From CAWDPQ01 sp963804245 (GTDB taxonomy: Bacteria > Acidobacteriota > Vicinamibacteria > Vicinamibacterales > 2-12-FULL-66-21), in NCBI GenBank assembly GCA_963804245.1, contig CAWDPQ010000020.1, positions 124,001 through 188,000 of the forward strand: a stretch of 64,000 nucleotides of DNA, written 5' to 3'. Numbering within the stretch: position 1 is the stretch's first letter; each line of letters begins with the position of its first letter. A program made the position numbers and the translations under genes. The notes under the pieces were generated by a model. The model was not told where the DNA came from and made no database searches. It saw only the letters and a list, made by a program, of their open reading frames with translations. Shown one piece after another: positions 15,584-25,738 of this stretch.

Positions 15584-17077
15584 CTACTTCACGATTTCCG
15601 GCGTCTTCAGCATCACGTTCTCGCCCATGAACTGCTGGAAGAGCGACAGCAGACCGGTGTAGAGGAACCCGATCTGGAAGAGCATCAGGAAGGGCAGGGT
15701 GCCGTAGATCTGGTTGGCCAGGGCGTAGAAGACGGTGCCCGTGAAATACAAGCCGAGCGCCAGCTCGATGATGGGTTGCACGGCGACGGACTGGTGATAC
15801 TTCTTGCCGACCCACTCGTCGCTGTCGCGCTCGATGCCGTACTTCGGCGTGCGGGCAAACTCGCTTTGGCGGCCGAAGATTGCTTCGAGCACCGCGCGCG
15901 AGTTGTTCACGCACAGGCCGATGCCGATCGACATCAGGAACGGTAGATATCGCAGCCGCTGGCGCCAGTCGGCGTACAGCTCGCGCTGCGAGACGATGTA
16001 GAAATTGCAGACCGACAGCGTGGCGGCGGCGAAGAGCGGAATGTCGATCAAAAGCATTTCCGTCCAGCCCATGTTGTAGCGGACGTACATGGCCGGAAAC
16101 ATCAACACTGACAGAACGGTCATCAGCAGGTAGTTGAAGTTGGCGGTCAGGTGGAAGAACGCCTCGGCCTTCACGCCAACCGGCTGGTCCGACTGCAGGA
16201 TGCGCGGGAGCAGCTTTATGCAGGTCTGAATCGAGCCCTTCGCCCAGCGGTGCTGCTGCGACTTGAACGAATTCATCTCGACCGGCACTTCGGCTGGCGA
16301 AACGACGTCCGGTAGGAACAGGAACTGCCAGCCATTGAGCTGCGCGCGGTAGCTCAGATCCAGATCCTCGGTGAGCGTATCGTGCTGCCAGCCGCCGGCA
16401 CTGTCGATCGTCTCGCGTCGCCACACGCCGGCGGTGCCATTGAAGTTGAAGAAGCAGCCGGCCCGGTTGCGGCCACCGTGCTCCAGGACGAAATGCGCGT
16501 CGAGGAGAATCGACTGAATCTTCGTGAGCAGCGAATAGTCCTGATTGATATGGCCCCACCGCGCTTGCACCATGCCGACCTTGGGATCCTGGAAGTAGGG
16601 CAGGGTGCGCAGGAGGAAGTCCTTCTTGGGAACGAAATCGGCGTCGAAGATCGCAATGAACCGGCCGCTGGCCTCGCGGAGACCTGCTTCCAGGGCGCCC
16701 GCCTTGTAGCCGGTGCGGTCCACCCGGTGGAGGTAGCGAATGTTGAAGCCGCGCGAGGCGAGCCGTCGGACGGCCAGCTCAGCTATGTCGGTTGTCTCGT
16801 CCGTCGAGTCGTCGAGCACCTGGATTTCGAGCAGGTCGCGCGGATAGTCCATCTCCCCGACCGAGTTGATCAGCCGGTCCGCTACGTACATTTCGTTGAA
16901 GATGGGGAGCTGGATGGTGACCGGCGGGAGCGATTCCAGTGGCGGCAGGGGCTTGGGGACCCGGTCCTTGTGTTTCATGTAAAGATACACAAGGTAGTAC
17001 CGATGCCATCCGTAGATAGCCAGGATGCTCAGTATGAAGAAGTAGAGGACAAGAATCAGGGTATCAGGCAGCGACAT
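15584..17077 (-). CDS. processive GT2 glycosyltransferase (cellulose synthase/CslA-like)
   Basis: A 497-residue membrane glycosyltransferase. The N-terminal TM is at about 5-27 and a GT2 domain covers about 50-290. Signature motifs are all present: LDDSTDETTD, IFDADFVP (DxD), LTEDLDLSYR (TED) and QQHRW (QxxRW). At least four C-terminal TM helices follow. The set is typical of processive beta-glycan synthases such as cellulose or mannan synthases; the sugar cannot be named. It is divergent from larB, with its own promoter. Confidence 0.87.
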   Translation of the reverse strand: MSLPDTLILVLYFFILSILAIYGWHRYYLVYLYMKHKDRVPKPLPPLESLPPVTIQLPIFNEMYVADRLINSVGEMDYPRDLLEIQVLDDSTDETTDIAELAVRRLASRGFNIRYLHRVDRTGYKAGALEAGLREASGRFIAIFDADFVPKKDFLLRTLPYFQDPKVGMVQARWGHINQDYSLLTKIQSILLDAHFVLEHGGRNRAGCFFNFNGTAGVWRRETIDSAGGWQHDTLTEDLDLSYRAQLNGWQFLFLPDVVSPAEVPVEMNSFKSQQHRWAKGSIQTCIKLLPRILQSDQPVGVKAEAFFHLTANFNYLLMTVLSVLMFPAMYVRYNMGWTEMLLIDIPLFAAATLSVCNFYIVSQRELYADWRQRLRYLPFLMSIGIGLCVNNSRAVLEAIFGRQSEFARTPKYGIERDSDEWVGKKYHQSVAVQPIIELALGLYFTGTVFYALANQIYGTLPFLMLFQIGFLYTGLLSLFQQFMGENVMLKTPEIVK

Positions 17078-17111
17078 AAGAAGATGAATCCGCCACGCGG
17101 CACAATCGCCG

Positions 17112-17141
17112 ATTTTACAGCTCGGCTGAACGCGAAGTCAA
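17112..17141 (-). promoter_or_regulatory. sigma70-type promoter of the GT2 gene
   Basis: On the minus strand TTGACT (17141-17136), an 18-base spacer and TAAAAT (17117-17112) lie 34 bases upstream of the ATG at 17077. The leader would be about 28 bases with no clear Shine-Dalgarno. Confidence 0.55.
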
Positions 17142-17163
17142 CGAACGCCAACGACTTCGGGCA

Positions 17164-17934
17164 ATGAACCGTCACGATCTCCGCGCGCTTCTGGACGCCG
17201 TCCAGAGCGGCGCGCTTACGCCTGAGGCCGCCCACGACCGGCTCCTTCAATTTGTACGCCAGGCCCCGTTCGAGGACCTGGGCTTCGCCCGCATCGACCA
17301 CCACCGCCGAGTCAGGCAGGGGTTTCCCGAAGTAATCTTTGGCCCTGGAAAGACTTCCGACCAGATTGCCGCCATCTCGGCGCGCATCGTCGCAGCCGGC
17401 CACAGCCTCCTGGTCACCCGGACGACCGAGGACGTTTATCAAACGGTGCGGGTAAAGGTTCCCGACGCTGTATTCAACCCGATCGCTCGGGCCATCACCC
17501 GGCACAGCACCGATACCGTGCCCGGATGCGGCACCATCCTCATTGCCGCCGCCGGCACGGCTGACCTGCCGGTTGCTGAGGAGGCGGCGGTCTCGGCCGA
17601 CGTCATGGGGAACAAGGTCGACCGTCTCTACGATGTCGGCATCTCAGGACTGCATCGGCTCCTGGCCGAACAGCAGCGTCTGAGCTCCGCTCACGTCGTC
17701 ATCGTCGTTGCCGGCATGGAAGGAGCGCTTCCAAGCGTCGTCGGCGGCCTCGTGGACGTGCCGGTGATTGCCGTTCCGACGAGCGTGGGCTACGGAGCGA
17801 GTTTTGGCGGCATCGCGGCGCTCCTTGGCATGCTGAACAGCTGCGCCAGTGGTGTGTGCGTCGTGAATATCGACAACGGTTTCGGTGCTGCGGCGGTGGC
17901 AAGTGCGATAAACCACCTGCGATCCGGACCTTGA
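17164..17934 (+). CDS. larB: nickel pincer cofactor biosynthesis protein LarB
   Basis: LarB carboxylates nicotinic acid adenine dinucleotide at the pyridinium ring, the first step to the nickel-pincer cofactor of lactate racemase and related enzymes. The 256 residues show the N-terminal LarB segment (DLRALLDAVQSGALTPEAA, GFPEVIFGPGKT). A PurE/AIR-carboxylase-like core follows (GTADLPVAEEAA, VGISGLHRLL, AGMEGALPSVVGGLV, PTSVGYGASFGG). larC and larE are not adjacent, so the cofactor pathway must be completed elsewhere. Confidence 0.9.
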   Translation: MNRHDLRALLDAVQSGALTPEAAHDRLLQFVRQAPFEDLGFARIDHHRRVRQGFPEVIFGPGKTSDQIAAISARIVAAGHSLLVTRTTEDVYQTVRVKVPDAVFNPIARAITRHSTDTVPGCGTILIAAAGTADLPVAEEAAVSADVMGNKVDRLYDVGISGLHRLLAEQQRLSSAHVVIVVAGMEGALPSVVGGLVDVPVIAVPTSVGYGASFGGIAALLGMLNSCASGVCVVNIDNGFGAAAVASAINHLRSGP

Positions 17935-17952
17935 CGCGCCGTTTTCAAATGG

Positions 17953-17982
17953 TTGTCTTTGCGGTTCGGCCTGCGTTATAGT
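17953..17982 (+). promoter_or_regulatory. sigma70-type promoter for mutS2-dnaG-rpoD
   Basis: TTGTCT (17953-17958), an 18-base spacer and TATAGT (17977-17982). The predicted start lies about 50 bases before the mutS2 ATG. The leader contains a small GGTAG/CTACC hairpin (18011-18026) and no Shine-Dalgarno. Confidence 0.55.
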
Positions 17983-18040
17983 TGGCGATTGCCCTGATTG
18001 CAGGGAAGACCCCGGTAGTCACACCTACCCCACAAGCTCC

Positions 18041-20506
18041 ATGAATACAGGCGCCCTCCGGGCCCTCGAATTCGACCGTATTGTCGAGGCCGTCTGCCGT
18101 TTTGCGCTGACGCCGGGTGGAGCCGCTCGTCTGCAGCGGCTCGAGCCGATGACGGAATCGGCAGCCGTCCGCGACGCGCTGGCGGCCACCAGCGAGACCG
18201 TGCGGTTTCTCGACAGCTCGGACGTCGAGCTGCAGGCGCCGGCGAATCTGGACGGCGCTCTCGCCGCGCTGACCGTTGAAGGCGCGCCGCTCGAACCCTT
18301 GCAGCTCGTGTCGCTGGCGAATTTCCTGTCGACGGTCGATGCCACGGTCGCTGCGATCCGCCGGGCGAAGGATGTTCCAATCCTGCGGGCCATCGGCGAT
18401 GCGGCCGCTTCGTTCGAGCACGAGACGGCGGACATCCGGCAGAAGATCGATCCTGCCGGCGATGTCTTGGACGATGCCAGTCCGGCGCTGCGGACGCTGC
18501 GCGATCGCCTGCGCAAACAGCGCGCCCGGTTGCGCGGCACGCTCGAGTCCTACCTCCGCGGCAAGGACACGGCAAAGTATCTACAGCAGCAGGTCGTCAC
18601 CGATCGGAATGGCCGCTACGTCCTGGTGGTCCGCGCCGAGCATCGCGGCGCAATTCCCGGCATCGTGCACGGAAGTTCCGGCAGCGGCGCCAGTCTGTTT
18701 CTCGAGCCGCTGTCAACCGTCGAAATCAACAACGATATCGTCGCGCTCGAACAGCAGGAACAGGAAGAAGTTCGGCGAATCCTGCTGGCACTGTCGGACG
18801 CGTTTCGGCGACGCTGCGACGATCTCGATCGAACCGTCGAGGCGGCAACGTCGCTCGACGTGCTGCAGGCACGGGCGCGTTTCTCGATTCTGACGAAAGC
18901 TGTCGAACCCGCCCTGGCTGGCGACGGTCGGTTGGAGCTGCGTGCGGCAAAGCATCCACTGCTGATTCCCGCCGTCCGGCGGCACCTCGGCATGGAGTCG
19001 CGGACGGTGAGTCCGGACGAGGACCCGGTCCCCGTCGACATCCTGCTGATTCCACCGGTTACTGCGCTGGTCATCACCGGACCGAACACGGGCGGGAAAA
19101 CCGTGGCGCTCAAGACCGCCGGGCTGCTCGCCCTCATGGCGCAGGCCGGATTGCTCTTACCGGCGGCGGAGGGCTCGCAGGTTCCGGTGCTGCGTTCGCT
19201 CTTCGCAGACATCGGCGACGATCAGTCAATCTCGGAGAGCCTGAGCACCTTCTCGGGACACATTGCAAATATCGTCGCCGTGGAACGTTCCCTCGTCCTA
19301 CCCGCGCTCGTCCTGCTGGATGAGGCCGGCGCCGGAACGGATCCTGTCGAGGGCGGCGCCCTGGCGCTGGCGATCATCGAGCATTTCCGTCAGCGCGGCG
19401 CGATGGTGGTTGCCACCACGCACTACGACACGCTGAAGTCGTACGCGTCGACCACGGAAGGTGTGTCGCCGGCCGGGTTTGGCTTCGATGCGCAGACGTT
19501 TGCCCCGACGTATCGCCTCAACTACGGCGCCCCTGGAAGCAGCCTCGCCTTCGAGATTGCCAACCGGCTCGGTTTGCCGGGATCCATTCTCGAGCGGGCC
19601 CGCGCACATCGTGGTGAGCGCGAGACCCAGCTTTCCGATCACCTCGCACGGATCGAGCGGGAGGTGCAGACGATCGAGCACGAGCGGAGGCTCGCCGCGC
19701 GCGAACGGGAGATGCTCGCGGACGAGGCCGCCAAACTGCGAAGCCGCGAACAGGACCTGAGGGATCGGGAAACCACATTCCGCCGTCGAATGGACGAGAG
19801 GATCGAAGAACGTCTTCGCGAAGCCCGCCGCGAGATAGATGCCGTGGTCGAACGGCTGCGGGTGCGCACCGAAACCATGGCTACCCAGGCCGAGCGTTCG
19901 GCGGCGCGCCTTGTGCCGACGGGCCAGAGTGGCGGCGCGCGCGCCGAGGCGCGTGCGGCAATTGACAACATCGGCGACCGGCTGCGCCGCAGCATGGAGA
20001 GCGCTGCCCCTGACACGAAGGCCGTGGCCGCGGAACCGCCGGCGATCATGCGGGCGCCCGCCGTTGGCGACCGTGTGCTCGTAGGTGCTCTGAGGCTCGA
20101 AGGAATCGTACAGGCGCTGCACGACCGCGATGCGGAGGTGGACGTCCGCGGCAAGCGGCTGCGTGCGCGCCTCAACGATCTGCGCGTGGTGGGCGCAGCC
20201 GCTGCGGCAGTTGCCCGGTCGCCGGTGCGGGTGAACGTCGAGCTCCAGCCACGCGGTGGAACGCTCGGCGAGCTCAACGTGATCGGATGCAACGTCGACG
20301 AAGCGATCGCACGGACCGAGAAGTTTCTGGACGATGCGATCGTTGGGGAGCTGCGGACGGTGCGGGTGATTCACGGATACGGGACCGGTCAACTGCGGCG
20401 TGGCATTGCCACTTTTCTGCAGACACATCCGCTCGTCGCAAGTTTTGCCGCGGCACCGGTCGAACAAGGTGGCGGCGGCGTTACCGTTGTCGAGTTGAAA
20501 GAGTAA
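18041..20506 (+). CDS. mutS2: endonuclease MutS2
   Basis: An 821-residue MutS-family ATPase with a C-terminal nuclease domain, acting on recombination intermediates and collided ribosomes. Walker A is GPNTGGKT near residue 350 and Walker B is VLLDEAGAGTDPVEGG near 430. A long coiled coil covers about 520-620. A Smr domain ends the protein (VIHGYGTGQLRRG). The usual Smr LDLRG motif reads LNVIG here. First gene of a block with dnaG (26-base gap) and rpoD. The ATG lacks a Shine-Dalgarno. Confidence 0.93.
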   Translation: MNTGALRALEFDRIVEAVCRFALTPGGAARLQRLEPMTESAAVRDALAATSETVRFLDSSDVELQAPANLDGALAALTVEGAPLEPLQLVSLANFLSTVDATVAAIRRAKDVPILRAIGDAAASFEHETADIRQKIDPAGDVLDDASPALRTLRDRLRKQRARLRGTLESYLRGKDTAKYLQQQVVTDRNGRYVLVVRAEHRGAIPGIVHGSSGSGASLFLEPLSTVEINNDIVALEQQEQEEVRRILLALSDAFRRRCDDLDRTVEAATSLDVLQARARFSILTKAVEPALAGDGRLELRAAKHPLLIPAVRRHLGMESRTVSPDEDPVPVDILLIPPVTALVITGPNTGGKTVALKTAGLLALMAQAGLLLPAAEGSQVPVLRSLFADIGDDQSISESLSTFSGHIANIVAVERSLVLPALVLLDEAGAGTDPVEGGALALAIIEHFRQRGAMVVATTHYDTLKSYASTTEGVSPAGFGFDAQTFAPTYRLNYGAPGSSLAFEIANRLGLPGSILERARAHRGERETQLSDHLARIEREVQTIEHERRLAAREREMLADEAAKLRSREQDLRDRETTFRRRMDERIEERLREARREIDAVVERLRVRTETMATQAERSAARLVPTGQSGGARAEARAAIDNIGDRLRRSMESAAPDTKAVAAEPPAIMRAPAVGDRVLVGALRLEGIVQALHDRDAEVDVRGKRLRARLNDLRVVGAAAAAVARSPVRVNVELQPRGGTLGELNVIGCNVDEAIARTEKFLDDAIVGELRTVRVIHGYGTGQLRRGIATFLQTHPLVASFAAAPVEQGGGGVTVVELKE

Positions 20507-20532
20507 TGGCCAGCGGCGTGATCGGAATCTGA

Positions 20533-22326
20533 ATGGCGCTGTTCCCCGCGAGCTTCATCGACGACCTCAAGTCGCATGCCGACATCGTGCAAGTCGTGCA
20601 GGAGCGCGTGCCGCTGCGCAGGAGCGGCGTGACGTGGAAGGGGCTATGCCCGTTTCACGGTGAGAAGACGCCGTCGTTCCACGTCAACGGCGAAAAGGGC
20701 TTCTTTCACTGTTTTGGTTGCGGGGCTGGCGGCGACGTCATCAAGTTCATCGAACTGTTCGACAAGGTCAGCTTCCCGGACGCGGTGCGGGCGCTGGCCG
20801 CGCGCGCGGGGCTGCCCGTTCCCGAAGCCCCGGATGCACGACAGGATGCCGATAGCCAACGGGAGCGCGACTCCCTGCTCAAGGCCCACGAGATTGCCGC
20901 CGTCTGGTTTCGCGAACAGTTGGCAACGCCGGCGGGGTCGGCGGCGCGGAGGCTGCTGGCCGAGCGCGGCGTCTCGCCGTCGGTGATCGATCAACTGGGA
21001 ATCGGGTATGCTCCCGCCTCGCGCGAAGGACTGAAGGCGCGTCTGCTCAAGGAAGGCTTCGTGCTGCCGTCGCTCTTCAAGAGTGGCCTGGTGCTGCAGC
21101 GGGACGAGGGCACTGCGGTCGACCGATTTCGTAACCGGGTGATGATCCCGATCTGCCGCGACAACGGCGCCATCGTGGCGTTTGGCGGCAGGGCCATGGA
21201 GGCGAGTCAGCAGCCGAAGTATCTCAACTCGCCCGAAACGCCAATCTACGTCAAGGGTCGGACGCTCTACGGTCTGCACGTGAGCAAGGCCGCAATCGTG
21301 CGAGCGAAGCATGCCGTGATGGTCGAAGGCTATTTCGACGTCGCCCAGGCGCTGCAGGCAGGCATCGGCAACGTCGTCGCCTCGTCGGGCACGGCGCTGA
21401 CCACCGCGCAAGGACGTCTGCTGAAACGTTTTGCGTCGAAAGTCGTCCTGAGCTTCGATCCGGACGCGGCGGGAATGGGGGCTGCCGCCCGCACGTCGGA
21501 ACTGCTGGTGAGCGAAGGGTTTCAGGTGAACGTGGCAATGATGCCGGCGGGACAGGATCCCGATAATTTCATCAGGCAGCACGGCGGGGCCGCCTACCAG
21601 CAGAGGCTGCGAGAATCGAGGCCCTACCTGGAATATCTGTTGGATCGCACGGCAGCGGGGCTGGATTTGGGCCGTGACGAGGGGCGCCGGGAGTTTCTCG
21701 GGAAGATGCTGGATGTTGCCGCCAGGATTCCGGATGCCGCCGCTCGTGACCAATTTGCGGACAGGCTGGCCCACCGGGCGCGGATAACGGAAGAGGTGGT
21801 TCGGGCGGAGATTCGCAAAGCCGCCGTCAACCGGCGGTCGGACGCTGACCTGGTCGTCCGGCAGGTCGCGTCGCTGGCCCAGGTCAAACAGGCCGAACGG
21901 GGGCTTTTATGGGCCCTCGTCCGCGATCCAAAAGCCGGGTTCGGGGCACTGGAGGAGCTGGATCAGGCTGATTTGGACGGGCTCGCGACCGGTCCGATCA
22001 TCGAGCAGGCGCGATCCCTGCAGGGAATACCGGAAGACTCATTACCGAAAACCCTGATTGAGCGTCTAAATGAAGGAGAAGCCGGGCTGGTCCAGGAAAT
22101 CGGTCGCCAATCCCACTCCCCCGCCGACCCTCTCGATTGTGTCCGAGCGCTGAAGCGCCTGCGGTATGTGCGGGAACGGACGGAGGTTCAGCGAGAGATC
22201 GACCAGCTGCAGGAACAGGGGGCGACACGACACGCGGACGAAATCGTGGCGCTCTGGGATCGCAAGAAGGTGCTGCTCGAACGGATTGAGGCGCTGATGG
22301 AAGACGTGGCGCCGAGCAGCGGATAG
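20533..22326 (+). CDS. dnaG: DNA primase
   Basis: Makes RNA primers for replication. The 597 residues comprise a CHC2-type zinc finger at about 37-65 (CPFHGEKTPSF, FFHCFGCGAGGD). The catalytic core and TOPRIM domain follow (VMVEGYFDVAQALQAG and SFDPDAAG). A C-terminal helicase-binding region starts after about residue 450. Placement right before rpoD reproduces the classical macromolecular-synthesis order, here with mutS2 in place of rpsU. Confidence 0.96.
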   Translation: MALFPASFIDDLKSHADIVQVVQERVPLRRSGVTWKGLCPFHGEKTPSFHVNGEKGFFHCFGCGAGGDVIKFIELFDKVSFPDAVRALAARAGLPVPEAPDARQDADSQRERDSLLKAHEIAAVWFREQLATPAGSAARRLLAERGVSPSVIDQLGIGYAPASREGLKARLLKEGFVLPSLFKSGLVLQRDEGTAVDRFRNRVMIPICRDNGAIVAFGGRAMEASQQPKYLNSPETPIYVKGRTLYGLHVSKAAIVRAKHAVMVEGYFDVAQALQAGIGNVVASSGTALTTAQGRLLKRFASKVVLSFDPDAAGMGAAARTSELLVSEGFQVNVAMMPAGQDPDNFIRQHGGAAYQQRLRESRPYLEYLLDRTAAGLDLGRDEGRREFLGKMLDVAARIPDAAARDQFADRLAHRARITEEVVRAEIRKAAVNRRSDADLVVRQVASLAQVKQAERGLLWALVRDPKAGFGALEELDQADLDGLATGPIIEQARSLQGIPEDSLPKTLIERLNEGEAGLVQEIGRQSHSPADPLDCVRALKRLRYVRERTEVQREIDQLQEQGATRHADEIVALWDRKKVLLERIEALMEDVAPSSG

Positions 22327-22384
22327 AGACCACACACGGGAACGAATTCATATAACAACCGCGCGAGTCGAGGAGGAAGTGGCG

Positions 22385-24094
<1,710 letters not shown>

Positions 24095-24170
24095 TCGTCA
24101 GTCGTTGGTCGTTAGTCGTCGTTAGTCTCCGCCGACTAGCGACGACAAGCGACTAGCGACTAACGACTTC
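24095..24170. repeat. GACTAAC/GTTAGTC inverted simple repeat
   Basis: A left arm of GTCGTTAGTC words (24095-24127) and a right arm of GACTAGCGAC/GACTAACGAC words (24133-24168) can pair into a long hairpin just after the rpoD stop, a natural transcription-end structure. Same word family as 1261-1299. Confidence 0.75.
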
Positions 24171-24173
24171 TGG

Positions 24174-24179
24174 TACACT
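24174..24179 (+). promoter_or_regulatory. -10 box upstream of the tRNA
   Basis: TACACT at 24174-24179 ends 7 bases before the tRNA 5' end. No matching -35 hexamer is visible because the GACTAAC repeat occupies that position. Confidence 0.35.
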
Positions 24180-24186
24180 CCGTTGC

Positions 24187-24259
24187 GGGCCCATAGCTCA
24201 GCGGTCAGAGCCGCCGGCTCATAACCGGCCTGTCCCAGGTTCGAATCCTGGTGGGCCCA
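24187..24259 (+). tRNA. tRNA with CAT anticodon (elongator Met or Ile2)
   Basis: A complete 73-base cloverleaf: acceptor GGGCCCA/TGGGCCC, D-stem GCTC/GAGC, anticodon stem GCCGG/CCGGC with loop CTCATAA (anticodon at 24220-24222), T-stem CCAGG/CCTGG with TTCGAAT, discriminator A. CCA is not encoded. The loop and the GGCTCATAACC context resemble tRNA-Ile2, whose C34 is changed to lysidine by TilS. An elongator tRNA-Met has the same anticodon, so identity is open; an initiator is unlikely because the acceptor 1-72 pair is G-C. Confidence 0.93.
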
Positions 24260-24265
24260 GACTTC

Positions 24266-24287
24266 GCTCACCCCTTCGGGGCGAGCT
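24266..24287 (+). terminator. GC-rich hairpin after the tRNA
   Basis: GCTCACCCC, a TTC loop and GGGGCGAGC form a 9-bp stem with one mismatch, starting about 6 bases after the tRNA. There is no long T-run. A second imperfect palindrome (GTCCCGCC ... GGCGGAC, about 24326-24357) lies further on. Confidence 0.4.
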
Positions 24288-24360
24288 TCGTCTAGGCAGG
24301 CGAGCCACGATGGCACGCGAAGGCTGTCCCGCCGAAGCGCGGAGCGCGACGGCGGACGCG

Positions 24361-24528
24361 CGGAGGAAGAAGGTAGAAGGATGAAGCAAAAAGATCGGAG
24401 GGCTCGATGATGGAGGCGCGACACCGCCTTCCCTCCACACCTCCCTCTTCTTCCGTCTTCCCTCTTCGTTCCGCCTTTTTCCTTCGTCCTTCTTCCTTCT
24501 TCCTTTCTTCCTCCTTCTTCCTTTCTCC
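24361..24528. repeat. purine/pyrimidine inverted simple repeat, longest copy
   Basis: A GGAGGAAGAAGG-type arm (24361-24400) faces a long pyrimidine arm of TTCTTCC words (24428-24528). The pyrimidine arm abuts the next gene's ATG at 24531, leaving no room for a Shine-Dalgarno. No gene lies in 24260-24530. Confidence 0.75.
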
Positions 24529-24530
24529 CG

Positions 24531-25259
24531 ATGCACTCTGACCTTCAGCACCTGATTCAGCTCCAGGAGCTCGATGTCATCGCCGAACGGACTCGTCGGC
24601 GCATCGCCGACATGCCGGCGGCACGGGCAGCACTCGAAGAGAGTGTCTCGGCGCGCGCCGCAGCGGTCGACGCCGTGAAACAGCAGGTGGCGGCGAACCA
24701 GGCGGCCCGCCGCGACATCGAGAAGGATCTGGCAGCCGTGCAGACACGGCTGAGCAAGTACAAGAACCAGTTGATGGAGGTCAAGACCAACAAGGAATAC
24801 CAGGCGATGCAGAAGGAGATGAGCGTCGCCGAAGAAGAAGTCAGCGCGCTCGAGACGCGGATGCTCGAACGGATGGTCGAGGCCGACGGCTTCGCCGCTG
24901 AATTGAAGACCGCGGAAGCCGCTCTCAAAGCCGAGCAGGCGGAGAGCGCGCGCGGGCTGCAACAGCTCGACACCGAGCGCGGCGAGCTCGAACGTGCGCT
25001 GCAGAAAACAACCGCTGAGCGACAGACCCTCACCGCTCAGATTTCGAAGGATGCGCTCGCTGTATTCGATCGAGTCGCACACGGCAGAAAGGGCCTGGCG
25101 ATCGCCGAAGCGCGCGACGGCCTCTGCACCGTCTGCCACGTCCGCCTCCGTCCCCAGATTTTCAACGAAATCCGCCGCAACGACAGTCTGATCCAATGCG
25201 ACAGCTGCACGCGGATCCTGTATTACGTCCCTACCCAGTCCGTCAGCCAACAGACCTGA
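24531..25259 (+). CDS. coiled-coil protein with C-terminal C4 zinc ribbon (CT398-like)
   Basis: 242 residues, nearly all coiled coil to about residue 180. The C-terminal zinc ribbon has two CxxC pairs (CTVCH at about 200 and CDSCTR at about 225). The family, called CT398-like or zf-RING_7, is found across bacteria beside RNase-H-like genes, as here, and is thought to be a nucleic-acid or flagellar/secretion-associated scaffold; its role is not settled. The start lacks a Shine-Dalgarno because the CTTCC repeat runs to the ATG. Confidence 0.8.
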   Translation: MHSDLQHLIQLQELDVIAERTRRRIADMPAARAALEESVSARAAAVDAVKQQVAANQAARRDIEKDLAAVQTRLSKYKNQLMEVKTNKEYQAMQKEMSVAEEEVSALETRMLERMVEADGFAAELKTAEAALKAEQAESARGLQQLDTERGELERALQKTTAERQTLTAQISKDALAVFDRVAHGRKGLAIAEARDGLCTVCHVRLRPQIFNEIRRNDSLIQCDSCTRILYYVPTQSVSQQT

Positions 25260-25272
25260 CGCCCTCCGAGTC

Positions 25273-25698
25273 GTGATTCCGCAAATGGTCGTCGCATACA
25301 TCGATGGTGGAGCCCGCGGCAACCCGGGACCAGCGGGTTACGGCGTCCGCATCGAGTCGCAGGACGGCACACTGATCGAGGAGCTGCATGCGCCCCTGGG
25401 GATCGCCACGAACAACGTGGCGGAATACAACGGGCTCCTCGCGGCACTCCGGTGGGCGGTCGATCACGAGGTCGAGACGCTGCACATCCGGTCGGATTCC
25501 GAGTTGCTCGTCAAACAGATGCTCGGAGCGTACAAGGTCAAGCATCCCGGTTTGCAGCCGCTGGCCGCGCGGGCCAGGCTATTGACGATGGAACTCGGTC
25601 GGGTGACCTTCGAGCACGTGCGGCGGGAGCACAACACGGAAGCCGACCGCCTCTCGAATGTCGCGATGGACGAAGCGCAAAGAAAGGACGAAGGATGA
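25273..25698 (+). CDS. RNase HI-like (reverse-transcriptase-like, RVT_3) protein
   Basis: A 141-residue RNase H fold. The first catalytic Asp is in VAYIDGGARGNPGPAGYG, the Glu in NNVAEYNGLLAAL, an Asp in IRSDSELLVKQM, and the last in EHNTEADRLSN. The set is consistent with an active ribonuclease H acting on RNA-DNA hybrids. The GTG at 25273 or the ATG at 25285 could be the start; neither has a good Shine-Dalgarno. The last four codons and the stop are supplied by the GAAGGA repeat. Confidence 0.85.
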   Translation: MIPQMVVAYIDGGARGNPGPAGYGVRIESQDGTLIEELHAPLGIATNNVAEYNGLLAALRWAVDHEVETLHIRSDSELLVKQMLGAYKVKHPGLQPLAARARLLTMELGRVTFEHVRREHNTEADRLSNVAMDEAQRKDEG

Positions 25699-25738
25699 AG
25701 GAAGAAGGAAGAAAGGCTGATCAGTTCTTCCTTCTAAT
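25672..25738. repeat. purine/pyrimidine inverted simple repeat between convergent genes
   Basis: A GAAAGGACGAAGGATGAAGG-type arm (25679-25714) and a TTCTTCCTTCTA arm (25726-25737) lie where the RNase-H-like and pgeF genes converge. The arms provide both stop codons, so both C-termini (QRKDEG and RRKN) are repeat-derived. Confidence 0.7.

Noticed and set aside
24122..25322. Minus-strand ORFs containing WAHQDSNLGQAGYEPAALTA and GPPGFEPGTGRL
   Set aside because: These are antisense translations of the tRNA at 24187-24259, a known source of spurious proteins.
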